The notes under the pieces are model-generated. The model made no database searches. It was not told where the DNA came from and saw only the letters and a program-made list of their open reading frames with translations. Both the position numbers and the translations under genes were made by a program. From Nitrososphaera sp. (lineage in GTDB: Archaea > Thermoproteota > Nitrososphaeria > Nitrososphaerales > Nitrososphaeraceae), in NCBI GenBank assembly GCA_029263715.1, contig JAJUFP010000002.1, forward strand, positions 124,001 through 188,000: a stretch of DNA of 64,000 nt, given 5' to 3'. Positions within the stretch are counted from its first letter, which is position 1; every line of letters starts with the position of its first letter. This document shows, piece after piece, positions 33,907 to 44,003 of the stretch.

Positions 33907-36081
33907 GTGAGCCAAAAAACTTTGTCTTTGAGGATTCTTGAAGCTTATACCCGTGATGTCGGCAGAGGTGTAGCCAGAATTGATTACGATTCATTGGATT
34001 CTTTAGGTGCATCTTCTGGTGATGTAATCGAAATCAAGGGAAAACGTAGAACAATCGCAAAATGTTTACCACTTTATCCTTCTGATGAAGGTAAAAGCAT
34101 TATTCGGATCGATGGACTGGTGAGAAACAATACGGGTGCTACAATATCTGATACCGTAGCCATCAGAAAGATAAAAGCAGTTCCTGCTGAGAAAGTGATC
34201 CTGGCTCCAATGGAGGCGATACCTCCAATAGACGAGCGTTATTTGGCAGAGTCATTAGAAGGCATGCCTATTACAAAGGGAGACAATGTTATGGTCCCTT
34301 ATTTTGGCGGCAGGCTGACATTTCAAATCGTAGGAATTACACCGGTTGCTGAAGCTACCATAGTGATCCAAAAAACTGTGTTTCACATAGCAGAAAAAAG
34401 TGAAACCGCAAGAAGCATATCGTATGTTGCATATGAGGACATTGGCGGTCTTAAAGACGAGATTCAAAAAGTTAGGGAGATGATCGAACTCCCATTAAGA
34501 CATCCAGAGATCTTTGAAAAACTGGGTATCGAAGCTCCAAAAGGTATTTTACTTTACGGCCCGCCTGGAACCGGTAAAACATTACTTGCAAAAGCGGTAG
34601 CAAACGAAAGTGATGCCCACTTCATTAGCATTCCCGGTCCAGAAATAATGAGCAAGTTCTACGGAGAGTCTGAAGCCAGATTGAGAGAAATATTCAAGGA
34701 GGCAAGAGAAAAAGCCCCTTCCATCATATTCATAGATGAGATCGATTCGATTGCTCCAAAGAGAGAAGAAGTGACGGGTGAAGTTGAAAGGAGGGTCGTC
34801 TCTCAGTTGCTGTCTTTGATGGATGGTCTTGAGGGGAGAGGGAAGGTAATCGTCATAGCGGCCACAAACCGGCCAAATGCATTAGATGCTGCTTTAAGGC
34901 GCCCCGGAAGATTTGACAGAGAGATAGAGATTAAAGTGCCTGACAAACGCGGTCGCCTTGAGATTCTTCAGATACACACACAAAACATGCCTTTGGATAC
35001 AGACGTGGATCAAGAAAAGATAGCTGGAGTGACCCATGGCTTTGTAGGTGCAGATCTTGAATATTTGTGCAAAGAAGCTGCGATGAAGTGTCTAAGGAGA
35101 TTGCTGCCTGAACTGAATCTGGAAGACGAAAAGGTGCCCCTGGAGACTCTTGATAAATTGGTGATAACCAGAAGTGACTTTGAACAAGCAATCATGGATG
35201 TAACACCTTCAGCCATGAGGGAGGTTTTCCTAGAACCGCCAGATGTAAAATGGCAAGACATTGGTGGATTGGAAGAAGTCAAACGTGAACTCCAAGAAGC
35301 AATAGAATGGCCATTGCGCTATCCGGACCTTTATTCAAAATTGGGATACTCTGTTCCAAAAGGTATCCTTCTACACGGGAAATCAGGAACCGGTAAGACA
35401 CTGCTGGCAAAAGCGGTGGCCACAGAATCTGAAGCCAATTTTATTAATGTAAAAGGTCCTGAACTGGTCTCAAAATGGGTAGGCGAATCAGAGAAGGGGA
35501 TCAGGGAGGTCTTCAGAAGGGCAAGGCAAGCAGCTCCATGTGTTGTTTTCTTTGACGAGATAGATTCCATTGCGCCACAAAGAGGAATGGAAGGGTACGG
35601 TGGTGCTTCTGGAAGCACTGAGCGAATGTTGTCTCAGCTTTTAACAGAGCTTGATGGCATTAGTGAATTGCATGGTGTAGTGGTGCTGGCAGCCACCAAT
35701 AGGCCTGATATTATTGATCCTGCTCTGCTTAGGCCCGGGCGATTTGACAGAATAATTCTGGTACCTAACCCGGATAACCAAACAAGGAAGAGAATACTAG
35801 AAATTCATGTAAAGGACATTCCAGTAGGACATGTCAGCCTACAAAAAATATCAGACATTACAGATGGATTTAGTGGGGCAGACACCAGCTCAATAGTAAA
35901 CACCGCAGTATCAATAGTTCTGCATGAATACCTTGCAAGATATCCTACACCGGAAGAAGCCGCAAAACATGTTTCAGAAGTGCAAGTAATGATGCATCAC
36001 TTTGAAGAAGCTGTGAAAAAGATCAAGATGCAAAAAGAAATGAAACCGGGACAAACTGCCCTGTTGTCGCATTATCGCTAA
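33907..36081 (+). CDS. CDC48/VCP-like AAA ATPase, copy 2
   Basis: A 724-residue CDC48 paralogue with N-domain (1-~180), D1 ([16 protein letters not shown]) and D2 ([14 protein letters not shown]). The D2 Walker A reads GKSGTGKT (residues ~495-502) instead of GPPGTGKT; the P-loop GKT is still complete. It is clearly more AT-rich than copy 1 and has its own GTG start. It has no neighbours in operon and ends LLSHYR. It probably forms a separate hexamer or mixes with copy 1; the reason for two copies is unknown, though duplicate AAA proteins are common in large Nitrososphaera genomes. Confidence 0.94.
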   Translation: MSQKTLSLRILEAYTRDVGRGVARIDYDSLDSLGASSGDVIEIKGKRRTIAKCLPLYPSDEGKSIIRIDGLVRNNTGATISDTVAIRKIKAVPAEKVILAPMEAIPPIDERYLAESLEGMPITKGDNVMVPYFGGRLTFQIVGITPVAEATIVIQKTVFHIAEKSETARSISYVAYEDIGGLKDEIQKVREMIELPLRHPEIFEKLGIEAPKGILLYGPPGTGKTLLAKAVANESDAHFISIPGPEIMSKFYGESEARLREIFKEAREKAPSIIFIDEIDSIAPKREEVTGEVERRVVSQLLSLMDGLEGRGKVIVIAATNRPNALDAALRRPGRFDREIEIKVPDKRGRLEILQIHTQNMPLDTDVDQEKIAGVTHGFVGADLEYLCKEAAMKCLRRLLPELNLEDEKVPLETLDKLVITRSDFEQAIMDVTPSAMREVFLEPPDVKWQDIGGLEEVKRELQEAIEWPLRYPDLYSKLGYSVPKGILLHGKSGTGKTLLAKAVATESEANFINVKGPELVSKWVGESEKGIREVFRRARQAAPCVVFFDEIDSIAPQRGMEGYGGASGSTERMLSQLLTELDGISELHGVVVLAATNRPDIIDPALLRPGRFDRIILVPNPDNQTRKRILEIHVKDIPVGHVSLQKISDITDGFSGADTSSIVNTAVSIVLHEYLARYPTPEEAAKHVSEVQVMMHHFEEAVKKIKMQKEMKPGQTALLSHYR

Positions 36082-36551
36082 CTGCATCTCCGGTTTTCTA
36101 AAGGATGGCTGGAATATCCTGATGGATAGATTTCTGCGTACAAATGATGATTCTGGAATCCTCCTGCATCTGGGAAATATCAAAAAGTAGAGAGAATTAT
36201 TATAACAAACGTCCAATCAGAATCATAGATTGCTAGACATTATTGCATCTGCTCAAATCGAAGGGTTTACTTGAATGCGGTCTAGTCAAATTCATTAAAA
36301 AGTGGTTTAGCGGGAAAAGGATAGTTGAGACACGAATACCGGTCACGCGCTTTCACTTCCGACAGGTGAAAAATACGTTTTATGCGGTGGTTGCATTGCA
36401 TCTGCTTTCATCGTTAGGGTAAAGACAAGCATTCTGCAACAGTCTGTCTCTTGTCTCATGATATTCCCATTACGTCGCAAGTCGCCATTGATCCAAGTGC
36501 CAATTCTGCGCGTCTGGCAAGACACTTTCCGGACCACAAGCCTGAGTGGGG
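36082..36551. other. Gene-free region between convergent genes
   Basis: No gene, hairpin or repeat is convincing in these 470 bases. ORFs on both strands here are short and mutually overlapping without motifs. Confidence 0.4.
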
Positions 36552-37253
36552 TCAGAAACGGTGCAAGATTGGCCGCGGGCTAGAGTACACGCCATCGCGG
36601 AATTCCAGAAATTTGATTTCTGCTTTACCATTGGCACTAGCCTTTTGGGCTTTTGTCTCAAAGCGCAATGGATCGCAGTCGTATCCGTACGAGGATGCAT
36701 AGTACGCGCTGCGCACACTCTGATGCGCTGCGGCAATATCATCTATTGCAGCAAGGAATTTACGCAACGACGCGGCGTCTGATGCCCGCTTTTCAGTGTC
36801 GTTATTTTGTATCCCTACCGCCACCAATTCTTCAGTGCTGCGGCTATAGACACAGATATCTGGAGTATATTCGAGGTTCGACTTGCCACGAACCTTTTTG
36901 GCCATCACAAATTTGAACAAAAAGGGGGCGAATTTTGAAGAGAAGAACACCGCAAATCTGAAATTGGAAAGCGAGTCCTCGCAGTCAAGGAATATCTGCC
37001 GGAGTTGGATCAGTGATTTGTCGTTCAATCCGGCTATCAATGTGGGTGCTTTGGTTCTTCCATACGTTTCCCTTCTATCTGCGACAACTTCGCTACAATT
37101 GCATTCTTCTGCTACAAGCTGTAGGATCTGGAGAGGAATGTGGTAATTTGCTAGACGCGACATTATCTCTTGACGTTCCTTGGAAGACAACTCCTGTACA
37201 ATTTCAGACAAAACATGCATTGTTACGGCATGACGACTATTAAACCCGCACAT
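36552..37253 (-). CDS. Unknown protein with possible PD-(D/E)XK-like segment
   Basis: A 233-residue soluble protein. N-terminal helices (VLSEIVQELSSKERQEIMSRL) are followed by an alpha/beta region, and YTPDICVYSRSTEELVAVGIQ near residues 133-153 resembles the PD...E-x-Q core of nuclease folds with the Lys replaced. The match is tentative. TATTAAA on the minus strand about 25 bases before ATG gives a leaderless start at 37253; the same AT core serves the divergent gene. Confidence 0.68.
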   Translation of the reverse strand: MCGFNSRHAVTMHVLSEIVQELSSKERQEIMSRLANYHIPLQILQLVAEECNCSEVVADRRETYGRTKAPTLIAGLNDKSLIQLRQIFLDCEDSLSNFRFAVFFSSKFAPFLFKFVMAKKVRGKSNLEYTPDICVYSRSTEELVAVGIQNNDTEKRASDAASLRKFLAAIDDIAAAHQSVRSAYYASSYGYDCDPLRFETKAQKASANGKAEIKFLEFRDGVYSSPRPILHRF

Positions 37254-37274
37254 TTAGAGGCCCAATTTCGCATG

Positions 37275-37282
37275 TTTAATAG
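37275..37282. promoter_or_regulatory. Shared AT-box between two divergent leaderless genes
   Basis: TTTAATAG lies about 25 bases from both divergent start codons (37253 on the minus strand, 37304 on the plus strand). One TATA-like core may drive both directions. Confidence 0.5.
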
Positions 37283-37303
37283 GCATGTAATACATACCAC
37301 ATC

Positions 37304-37624
37304 ATGTCACAAAGCAAAAATTCTGCCCTGGCGAAGGTTAATGCAGGCATCAACCAACTATGCAACGAGCTGAAGCTGTCGTCTTTTATCAGAACGAAAT
37401 GCCTGGAGATGTCCAGCAGTATGGAAAAGGAAGGAGGCGCGGGTCTTACAGGTTCTGAGGCAAACGCTGTTGCCTGTAGCGTCCTATCCATAGTCCACGA
37501 AGACGCACGGCGACGGGGTCGAGTGGAAAAACATCTTCCAGACAGGATGATAGGAGAAGTGTTTGGAATGGATAGTGGAACCATAGTCAAAAGCAAGCGC
37601 ATAATGAATTCACGGAAGAAATGA
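37304..37624 (+). CDS. Single-repeat TFIIB cyclin-like protein
   Basis: A 106-residue protein that matches one TFB cyclin repeat: GINQLCNELKLSSFIRTKCLEM, then SEANAVACSVLSIVHEDARRR and DRMIGEVFGMDSGTIVKSKRIM, which lines up with the second helix pair and the BRE-contacting helix of the TFB at 24263. There is no zinc ribbon, no reader and no second repeat, so it cannot recruit polymerase like TFB. It may bind TBP or DNA as an antagonist or a specific regulator. Function is inference. Confidence 0.65.
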   Translation: MSQSKNSALAKVNAGINQLCNELKLSSFIRTKCLEMSSSMEKEGGAGLTGSEANAVACSVLSIVHEDARRRGRVEKHLPDRMIGEVFGMDSGTIVKSKRIMNSRKK

Positions 37625-37975
37625 AGATGAGCGCCGCAAGAAGTGAAACCCCACAAAAGAATGGCAAATGATTGTCTTTTGACATTAGGCTGCAACTGCC
37701 AGTATGCATGAATTTTGATGCACCTGGCGGCAGATTGATGGGAAATATGTAACATCCTTAATGCAGGTTGCCTGACTTGCAGGGCAGCCATACTAAGCTT
37801 GTACAAGACTAGAATTTTGTAAAAAGGATCGAAGTACAGAAAAGATGGTGGCTCATGGGTTCTGTTAGTTTAATTCCCTTTATACTCCGGTCATGGAATT
37901 TGATTTATCCGGTGGCAAAATCTATGCGGGGGAAAACTTCGCCAAGATATATAGCTGTACAGCGTATCAAAGTCA
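37625..37975. promoter_or_regulatory. Region upstream of thermosome gene
   Basis: No gene is seen. GATATATA at 37946-37953 is a clear TATA box about 26 bases before the GTG of the chaperonin gene, implying a leaderless message. Confidence 0.45.
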
Positions 37976-39622
37976 GTGTCATTATCTCTAGTAGGAACTA
38001 CGAGGGAGGGAGTTCCGGTAATGCTGTTGAAAGAAGGGTCTTCCCAGACAAGGGGCAGAGATGCTCTAAAGAACAACATCGAGGCTGCAAAGATTATTGC
38101 ATCAATGCTCAGATCAGTGCTAGGACCGCGCGGAATGGACAAGATGCTGGTAGACTCTATGGGTGACGTGACGATTACAAACGATGGTGCCACCATACTT
38201 AAGGAAATGGATGTCCAGCATCCTGCAGCCAAGATCATGGTTGAGATAGCCAAGGCCGTTGACAACGAGGTCGGCGACGGAACCACATCCTCTGTCATTA
38301 TTGCAGGTGCCATGCTGGAAAAAGCTGAGGACCTTATCAAAAAGGGCATCCATCCAACTCTGATAGTGGACGGATATCGCATGGCAATGAGACAAGCTCT
38401 TGAAATCTTGAATAGGATTGCAGAAGAGGTCAAGGCAGACGATTCTGCCATCCTAAAGAGCATTGCCAGAACGAGTATGGAATCAAAAGTTGTCTCTATC
38501 GACAGTGATGTTCTTGCAGACCTTGCCGTAAAAGCAATACTTGCCGTGGCCAGCAAGACGACCCATGCCGATACGCCAGGCAACGGCCATTTCATGGAAG
38601 TAGATCTTGAAAACGTCAAGGTACAAAAGAAGCCGGGAGGTTCTATGAGAGATTCGAGCCTTGTAGAGGGCATAGTCATTGACAAGGAAATTTCTCACCC
38701 CGGAATGCCGCGGACAATAAAGGATGCAAAGATTCTTCTCCTAAATTCACCATTAGAGATCGAGAAGACAGAATTTGATGCAAAAATCTCCATAGAAAGA
38801 CCGGAGCAGATGAAGACCTTCCTTGACCAGGAGACACAGATGATAAAGGCAATGGTAGACAAGATAACGCGGACTGGAGCAAACATTGTAATTTGCCAGA
38901 AAGGAATAGACGATCTGGCCCTTTACTACCTGGCAAAGGCAAACATTTCCGCGGTAAAGAGGGTCAAGGATTCTGACATCCAGGCACTTGCAAAGGCAAC
39001 GGGTGCAAGAGCCGTTACAAATCTTGACGATATGTCATCAAAAGACCTGGGGTTCGCCCAGAATGTCGAGGAAAGAAAGGTAGAGACAGACAAGTGGGTC
39101 TTTGTTGAGAAATGCAAGAATCCAAAGGCACTTTCGATATTGATCCGGGGCGGATCCCAGAGAATAGTCGACGAAGCAGAAAGGTCCATGCATGACGCAC
39201 TCATGGTCGTAAAGGATGTTGTCGTAAAACCGGCGATTGTTGCTGGTGGAGGTTCTCCAGAGGCGTTTGTATCCCTGAACCTGAGGAAATGGGCAGCAGG
39301 TGTTTCAGGAAGGGAGCACTATGCAATCCTGGCGTTTGCAGACGCCCTTGATTCAATCCCGGTCGCTCTGGCAGAAAACGCAGGCATGGATGTAATTGAC
39401 ACCATTACAGGCATACGATCAAAGCAATCAGCGGAAAACAATCCGTGGATAGGGGTGGATGTAAAGGAATTAAGGGTTGCAGACATGCGCAAGAAAAACA
39501 TCGTAGAGCCGCTTGTAGTCAAAGAGCAGATACTCAAGTCTGCCACCGAGACTACTGCAATGATGTTACGTATAGACAACGTACTTGCGGCAGCACGGGG
39601 TGCCCCCGCAGGTAGGCAGTAG
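37976..39622 (+). CDS. thsA: Thermosome subunit (group II chaperonin)
   Basis: A 548-residue ATP-dependent folding chaperonin. Marker motifs: VLGPRGMDKMLVD (residues ~43-55), GDVTITNDGATIL, VGDGTTSSVI, the apical domain with EIEKTEFDAKISIERPEQ, and GGGSPEAFVSLNLR. The C-terminus ends GAPAGRQ without a GGM tail. The GTG start is supported by a TATA box 26 bases upstream and by the usual residues before PVMLLKEG. Eight- or nine-fold double rings are expected. Single gene here; other subunits may lie elsewhere. Confidence 0.96.
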   Translation: MSLSLVGTTREGVPVMLLKEGSSQTRGRDALKNNIEAAKIIASMLRSVLGPRGMDKMLVDSMGDVTITNDGATILKEMDVQHPAAKIMVEIAKAVDNEVGDGTTSSVIIAGAMLEKAEDLIKKGIHPTLIVDGYRMAMRQALEILNRIAEEVKADDSAILKSIARTSMESKVVSIDSDVLADLAVKAILAVASKTTHADTPGNGHFMEVDLENVKVQKKPGGSMRDSSLVEGIVIDKEISHPGMPRTIKDAKILLLNSPLEIEKTEFDAKISIERPEQMKTFLDQETQMIKAMVDKITRTGANIVICQKGIDDLALYYLAKANISAVKRVKDSDIQALAKATGARAVTNLDDMSSKDLGFAQNVEERKVETDKWVFVEKCKNPKALSILIRGGSQRIVDEAERSMHDALMVVKDVVVKPAIVAGGGSPEAFVSLNLRKWAAGVSGREHYAILAFADALDSIPVALAENAGMDVIDTITGIRSKQSAENNPWIGVDVKELRVADMRKKNIVEPLVVKEQILKSATETTAMMLRIDNVLAAARGAPAGRQ

Positions 39623-39693
39623 GAAAATTGTATCACACACCGTGACACTGGACGGTTCAAGATTCTTAAAAAGACAAGGTGTACCAAATACGC

Positions 39694-39897
39694 TCATTCA
39701 ATTTCCTTGAATGACGGCGAGGCCCCGACGAATTTGGCAGTCTTGTACTTTAGAAAAACCTCGTGCTCTTTACCACAGTCATTGCAGCGAAGTCGAACAC
39801 GTCCGGAGATACTCCTGTATCTTGGCTTTGTTACTTCATCTTCCTCTATACATTCCATTACGTTGCCGCATTCGCAAGAAAATAGTTGTTTTGTCAT
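39694..39897 (-). CDS. Small zinc-ribbon protein
   Basis: A 67-residue protein with CECGNVMECIEEDE and VRLRCNDCGKEHEVFL; the Cys pairs (C-x-C and C-x2-C) suggest a zinc ribbon resembling RNA polymerase- or ribosome-associated ribbons. A TTTTTATCC box before 39897 supports the second ATG as the start; an ATG seven residues earlier is possible. Confidence 0.65.
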   Translation of the reverse strand: MTKQLFSCECGNVMECIEEDEVTKPRYRSISGRVRLRCNDCGKEHEVFLKYKTAKFVGASPSFKEIE

Positions 39898-39918
39898 TGC
39901 ATACGATAGGTAATGCAT

Positions 39919-40323
39919 CCAAAGGATAAAAACCTGAAAACCATGATGTTGCAGGTCTGCATCTCCCTCGATACGCTAGCATTTTACAGTGGATGTTAAC
40001 ACAGGTCCGCGCAATTTCATTGGCAAAAGATTGCAGGTTCAGTTGTCCCTGCATCTCTGCCCCGTACGTCTAGATTAGTTCTGCCTTGATGGTCTTTTTC
40101 CGCTTTTCTTCCTTTGCTAGCTACATATTCAAAATACCTGATGCACCAGGTGTGGGAACAAAACCTAATGCCGTCCAGGAGATGATTTCATAGATTTCCA
40201 TGTCTATCCTACGTCAAAGATATACCAGAAGCGATTGTATTGGTTGCTGATAGCTGTTCTCCATTTTTTGACGGTTTTTAGAGTGCAGTTGTTAGATCAT
40301 CCTGCGTCGTTGTTGATAAAGCT
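39919..40323. other. Gene-free region
   Basis: About 400 bases without a convincing gene. A minus-strand frame ending LAKEEKRKKTIKAELI near 40074-40125 is interrupted by a stop directly upstream and has no start codon, so it is at most a relic. Confidence 0.35.
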
Positions 40324-40773
40324 TCATCTTACAACCAGCACTGGACATGGCGCGTAGGCCAATACAGCCGCTGCAACACTACCAAGGAACAATTTTTCAA
40401 GCTCTGACTTGCCTCTTGAGCCAACAACAATAAGCTCAGTTTTGTCCTCCTTTGCATACCTTGCTATTTCTGCAGGAATTGATTCAGTTGTTTCTTTCAT
40501 CTTCGATTCGATCTCTACTCCGTTTTCTTTTCCTCTCTTCCGAATATCCTCAAACCATACATGAGTCTCTTTATTGATGTCGTCAATGAATTCCTTGTAC
40601 CATACATGACGCGGATAGAGATTCTCGCCAAAAGGGATATGAACGACGTAAAGAGCTGTTACTAAAGAACCAAATTTGCTTGCTATCAAGATTGCAGCAT
40701 CTAATGCCCTCATCGATTCCTCTGAACCATCGACCGCGACTAGGATTTTTTTGAACGCACCAGTTCCGACCAA
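40324..40773 (-). CDS. Universal stress protein UspA family
   Basis: A 149-residue Usp with the ILVAVDGSEESMRALD start and the ATP-binding VGSRGKSELEKLFLGSVAAAVLAYAPCPVLVV end (G-x2-G-x9-G-S). It binds ATP and probably dimerises under stress. The start is TTG at 40773; the ATG pair a few bases upstream is in another frame. Stands alone. Confidence 0.92.
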   Translation of the reverse strand: MVGTGAFKKILVAVDGSEESMRALDAAILIASKFGSLVTALYVVHIPFGENLYPRHVWYKEFIDDINKETHVWFEDIRKRGKENGVEIESKMKETTESIPAEIARYAKEDKTELIVVGSRGKSELEKLFLGSVAAAVLAYAPCPVLVVR

Positions 40774-40978
40774 TTCTTAACATCATAAATGGAATCTCGC
40801 CAACATAATAACAATATCTCTCCTTTGTTTTGTACCGCCATGATTATTAAAAGAAGTGATTTCTGAGATCTATTTCAAAAGCTGGAATTCGTGATCACTG
40901 CTTCAATTTGAGAATTATCACCCCAAATCACGAGGTGACAGTCCTACATGGCAGTCATGGCGTCTGCCATAATCCCTT

Positions 40979-41854
40979 CTAGACTATTGATGTGAGATGC
41001 TTGTGTTGAAAGCTAGCCGCCTCTTTTATTCCCAAAATTCGCTCCACTACCTGTGCAGCATCGAGAACTTGGACGCCTCTTTTCTCAAAGAATCTGTTTA
41101 TGTTCACGATATCACGTACCAAAAATTCCTCCGAATGAGGATGTTGGATATCCACGGCAGAACCAAAATCAAACAACATTATTTTTCCGTCCTCTGTCTT
41201 GAAAATATTGTACTCTGAGAGGTCTGCATGAACAAGTCTGGCTTTCTGGTAGAGTACTGTCATCTGCTTGATCACTTCATCATAGTCAGATGCAGAGATA
41301 TCCTTTGAATTTGCTAGAATATTTGCCGGATTGCCTTCTTTGTCTCCTATGTACTTCATGATGAGAATATTTCTCTTGACTGTTATTGGGGCTGGAACCC
41401 TGACTCCATTTTTGTAGGCAGTCCTCAAGTTCTGGAACTCTTTCTTTGCCCATATGGAGATAAGGTTTCGCAATCCCTTTTTTGTTTCAGAAAAACGCCG
41501 GTCACCGGCTATGTACTGCAAACGTTTTTTGAATTCTGCACTCACTGTCAGATAGATCTTTAGCGCCAGAAGCGAGCCATCACGCGCTTCTGCAATATAG
41601 ACTTTGGACTCTTTGCCAGAACCAAAATGACTTTTAACTGATTTTATTGTGCCATTATTTATCATCTTGGTGATCGTCATGATTGTGGGCATGTCAAAAA
41701 CATCGTTAAAAACCTGATAATCTTCAGATTTTTTCAAAAGAAATCGATTCTCGTGTTCATGTCTGGCAAACCGTCGGTCGGCCTTATCCATTTCCTTCCG
41801 CCCCTCATTATGTTCGTCTTTTAGTTCTTCAGATTCCTTAGATAATATTGTCAT
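40979..41854 (-). CDS. rio1: RIO1-type serine kinase
   Basis: A 291-residue RIO1 kinase/ATPase that works in small ribosomal subunit maturation. Visible: STGKE-like loop GSGKESKVYIAEARDG, the kinase Lys in LALKIYL, the catalytic loop VHADLSEYNIF, and DFG-type metal loop LFDFGSAVD. The N-terminal 60 residues are charged. ATG start with an AT-rich box about 25 bases upstream. Confidence 0.93.
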   Translation of the reverse strand: MTILSKESEELKDEHNEGRKEMDKADRRFARHEHENRFLLKKSEDYQVFNDVFDMPTIMTITKMINNGTIKSVKSHFGSGKESKVYIAEARDGSLLALKIYLTVSAEFKKRLQYIAGDRRFSETKKGLRNLISIWAKKEFQNLRTAYKNGVRVPAPITVKRNILIMKYIGDKEGNPANILANSKDISASDYDEVIKQMTVLYQKARLVHADLSEYNIFKTEDGKIMLFDFGSAVDIQHPHSEEFLVRDIVNINRFFEKRGVQVLDAAQVVERILGIKEAASFQHKHLTSIV

Positions 41855-42038
41855 CTGTACAATACGCTAATCAATCTAATTAAGCATTGGTTGTGCTTTT
41901 CCTCAAATACATCTATTTGCAGCAAATCAACAATGTCATAGCACTTACGATACAAACAAGGCGTATCTTTTGGAAACTACTTGATGAACGCCGGCTGCAA
42001 GTATAGCAATGTCTGCATGACAAAAAAGAGAGGAAGGC

Positions 42039-42599
42039 TTACGAACCTGTGTACGGGAAGATGTGCACGTGCATGCTTTGATGGTCGAATACCGTTCCGT
42101 TCCCTTCCAGGTTCAGTTGGACCGTGTTGGTGCCCTTCCAGCCGGCGTCTACTATGACTGCTCCTGCCAGGTTGCCGCTGCCGCCTACCACGACTACTCT
42201 TTTTGTGACTCCTTCGGACATGGCGTATGTCTCACGCAGCGTTACCATTACAGACTTTTCGCCGGTGGGCTCAACGTCGCCTACCTTGACTTCCCTGACC
42301 GATGTCATAACGTGGTACATTGGTTCACAGTACTGCGACATGTCGCCTCCCCACTGGCACATGTCATGAACCATGCCCGGCATGTACTGCATACCCTGCA
42401 TGCCTGCACCCATGCTGCCTGTACCACCCATCATCGTGCCGTGGTCCATTGCACCCATGCTTCCTGTTCCCATGTCATGGCCCATCATCTGGGCCGTGGC
42501 GTTCTGACTGTTGTACGCTACTGCAGCGATCACCGAGGTAAGCACCCCGGCCGCGATTCCTGCCAATATGAGTTTGTACCTTGAAGATATCACGCTCAT
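42039..42599 (-). CDS. Membrane-anchored Met/His-rich protein, possible copper binder
   Basis: A 186-residue protein with an N-terminal membrane segment (residues ~8-30, LILAGIAAGVLTSVIAAVAY), then a Met/Gly/His-rich stretch (MMGHDMGTGSMGAMDHGTMMGG, about 50 residues) and a beta-rich domain with VVVVGGSGNLAGAVIV. The Met/His pattern resembles copper-binding segments of CopC/PcoE/Cu chaperone proteins; copper binding is inference. Its start overlaps the glycerate kinase stop by ATGA, so translation is coupled. A multicopper oxidase lies 4 kb away. Confidence 0.75.
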   Translation of the reverse strand: MSVISSRYKLILAGIAAGVLTSVIAAVAYNSQNATAQMMGHDMGTGSMGAMDHGTMMGGTGSMGAGMQGMQYMPGMVHDMCQWGGDMSQYCEPMYHVMTSVREVKVGDVEPTGEKSVMVTLRETYAMSEGVTKRVVVVGGSGNLAGAVIVDAGWKGTNTVQLNLEGNGTVFDHQSMHVHIFPYTGS

Positions 42600-43975
42600 T
42601 GCGTATCCTTGGAGGCTGCAGAGTTAAGCAGGCGGTGTACAGTCCTGTTCAGTGCAAGACTCTGCAATGCTGGCCTGCAGACGATGGTGATGTCGTTTAC
42701 GTTGGTGCCAGTAAGGCCGGTGAATACCCGCGAGTTTTTCAGAGCATTGTAGCTGTCGTGGCTTTCAAGATACTGCTCCATGCCCTTTGTCTCTGTCCTG
42801 GAAGAGATCAGCGCGCCGGCAGCATCAGAGTTGCCGTCGATGCCGTCGGTGCCCACAAAGGCTGCAACAACGTCGCTGTTCTGCAGATCCAACGCAAAGG
42901 CAAGGGCCGCCTCCTGGTTCCTGCCGCCCTTGCCGGATTTGCCGCCCAGTCTCACGACAGTCTCGCCTCCAGCCACGATCGCATGGAGAGGCTCAAGGTC
43001 CCTTGCCATCCTGGCCATGAGCCGGCCAAAATCCGCAGCCGGCCCACCAAAGTCAGATCCAAGATATTTTACCGTAAAGCCACTGCTTCCCAGGCTGCTG
43101 GCTGCTGCCTTGCAGGCTACCGAGTTGTTGCCCACAAGAAAGTTGTGCACCCTGTCAAACACCGGATCGCCGGGCTTGGGAGTCTCGGCAATCTTTCCTG
43201 CCGCGCCGTCCATCAGGTGCCGGACTGCCGGATCGGAATCGCTGGCTATATCGTATTTTCTGATTATGCCCAGCGCGTCGGAAAAGGTTGACGAGTCTGG
43301 AAAAGTGGGGCCAGACGCTATGGAGCCAAGGTCGTCTCCAATCACGTCTGATATCACCAGGCTGACGGCGATGCCGGCAACATTCCTTGCCAGCTGGCCG
43401 CCCTTGACTGCCGACAGGTGCTTTCTTACGACGTTTATCTCGCCGATGGTGGCTCCAGACGCAAGCAGACCTGCCGTGATCCTTTGCTTGTCGGCAAGCT
43501 CAAGTGCGCCGGCAGGAAGCGGCATCAAGGCCGACCCGCCGCCGGAGACAAGAACGAAGACCAGGTCGTTTTTCTGGGCCTTTTTAAAGGTCTGCAGGAT
43601 CCTTTTGGTCCCCACGATCCCGTTTTCGTCGGGGATGGGATGCGATGCCTGCGTGCAATGGATCCTGCTGTCTTGCGGCCTGATGCCGTATGGGACCGTG
43701 ATGGCCGCCTCTGTCACTTTGAGGATGGAGCACAGCTCGTCGGCCATGGCCGCGGCGGCCTTGCCGGCGCCAACGACGTACACGTTGTTAAAGTTGCTAA
43801 AAGTCTGATTTTTTCCGTGTATGTCCTGCACCGTCACGGATCCATGGCTGTACTTGACGGCCTTTCTCACAAGGCCTGCCGGCTCTACACTTTTTATGGC
43901 TGCCTCTACTGCATCAAGTATTGGCCTGGCGTCGGGACCATGGAAATCCTCAAGCTGGGCGCGGTTTTTAATCAA
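42596..43975 (-). CDS. gck: Glycerate 2-kinase (GckA/MOFRL family)
   Basis: A 459-residue kinase of the GckA type: N-terminal VVGAGKAAAAMADELCS, GGGSALMPLPAGALELADKQR (nucleotide/substrate site), IGDDLGSIASGPTFPDSS, and the C-terminal MOFRL domain with GGRNQEAALAF and DGIDGNSDAAGALIS. It makes 2-phosphoglycerate from glycerate. The start is TTG at 43975. It overlaps the Met-rich gene in one minus-strand operon. Confidence 0.94.
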   Translation of the reverse strand: MIKNRAQLEDFHGPDARPILDAVEAAIKSVEPAGLVRKAVKYSHGSVTVQDIHGKNQTFSNFNNVYVVGAGKAAAAMADELCSILKVTEAAITVPYGIRPQDSRIHCTQASHPIPDENGIVGTKRILQTFKKAQKNDLVFVLVSGGGSALMPLPAGALELADKQRITAGLLASGATIGEINVVRKHLSAVKGGQLARNVAGIAVSLVISDVIGDDLGSIASGPTFPDSSTFSDALGIIRKYDIASDSDPAVRHLMDGAAGKIAETPKPGDPVFDRVHNFLVGNNSVACKAAASSLGSSGFTVKYLGSDFGGPAADFGRLMARMARDLEPLHAIVAGGETVVRLGGKSGKGGRNQEAALAFALDLQNSDVVAAFVGTDGIDGNSDAAGALISSRTETKGMEQYLESHDSYNALKNSRVFTGLTGTNVNDITIVCRPALQSLALNRTVHRLLNSAASKDTQ

Positions 43976-44003
43976 ACACGAATCTGTTGCCGCCCCTTGC
44001 TAT

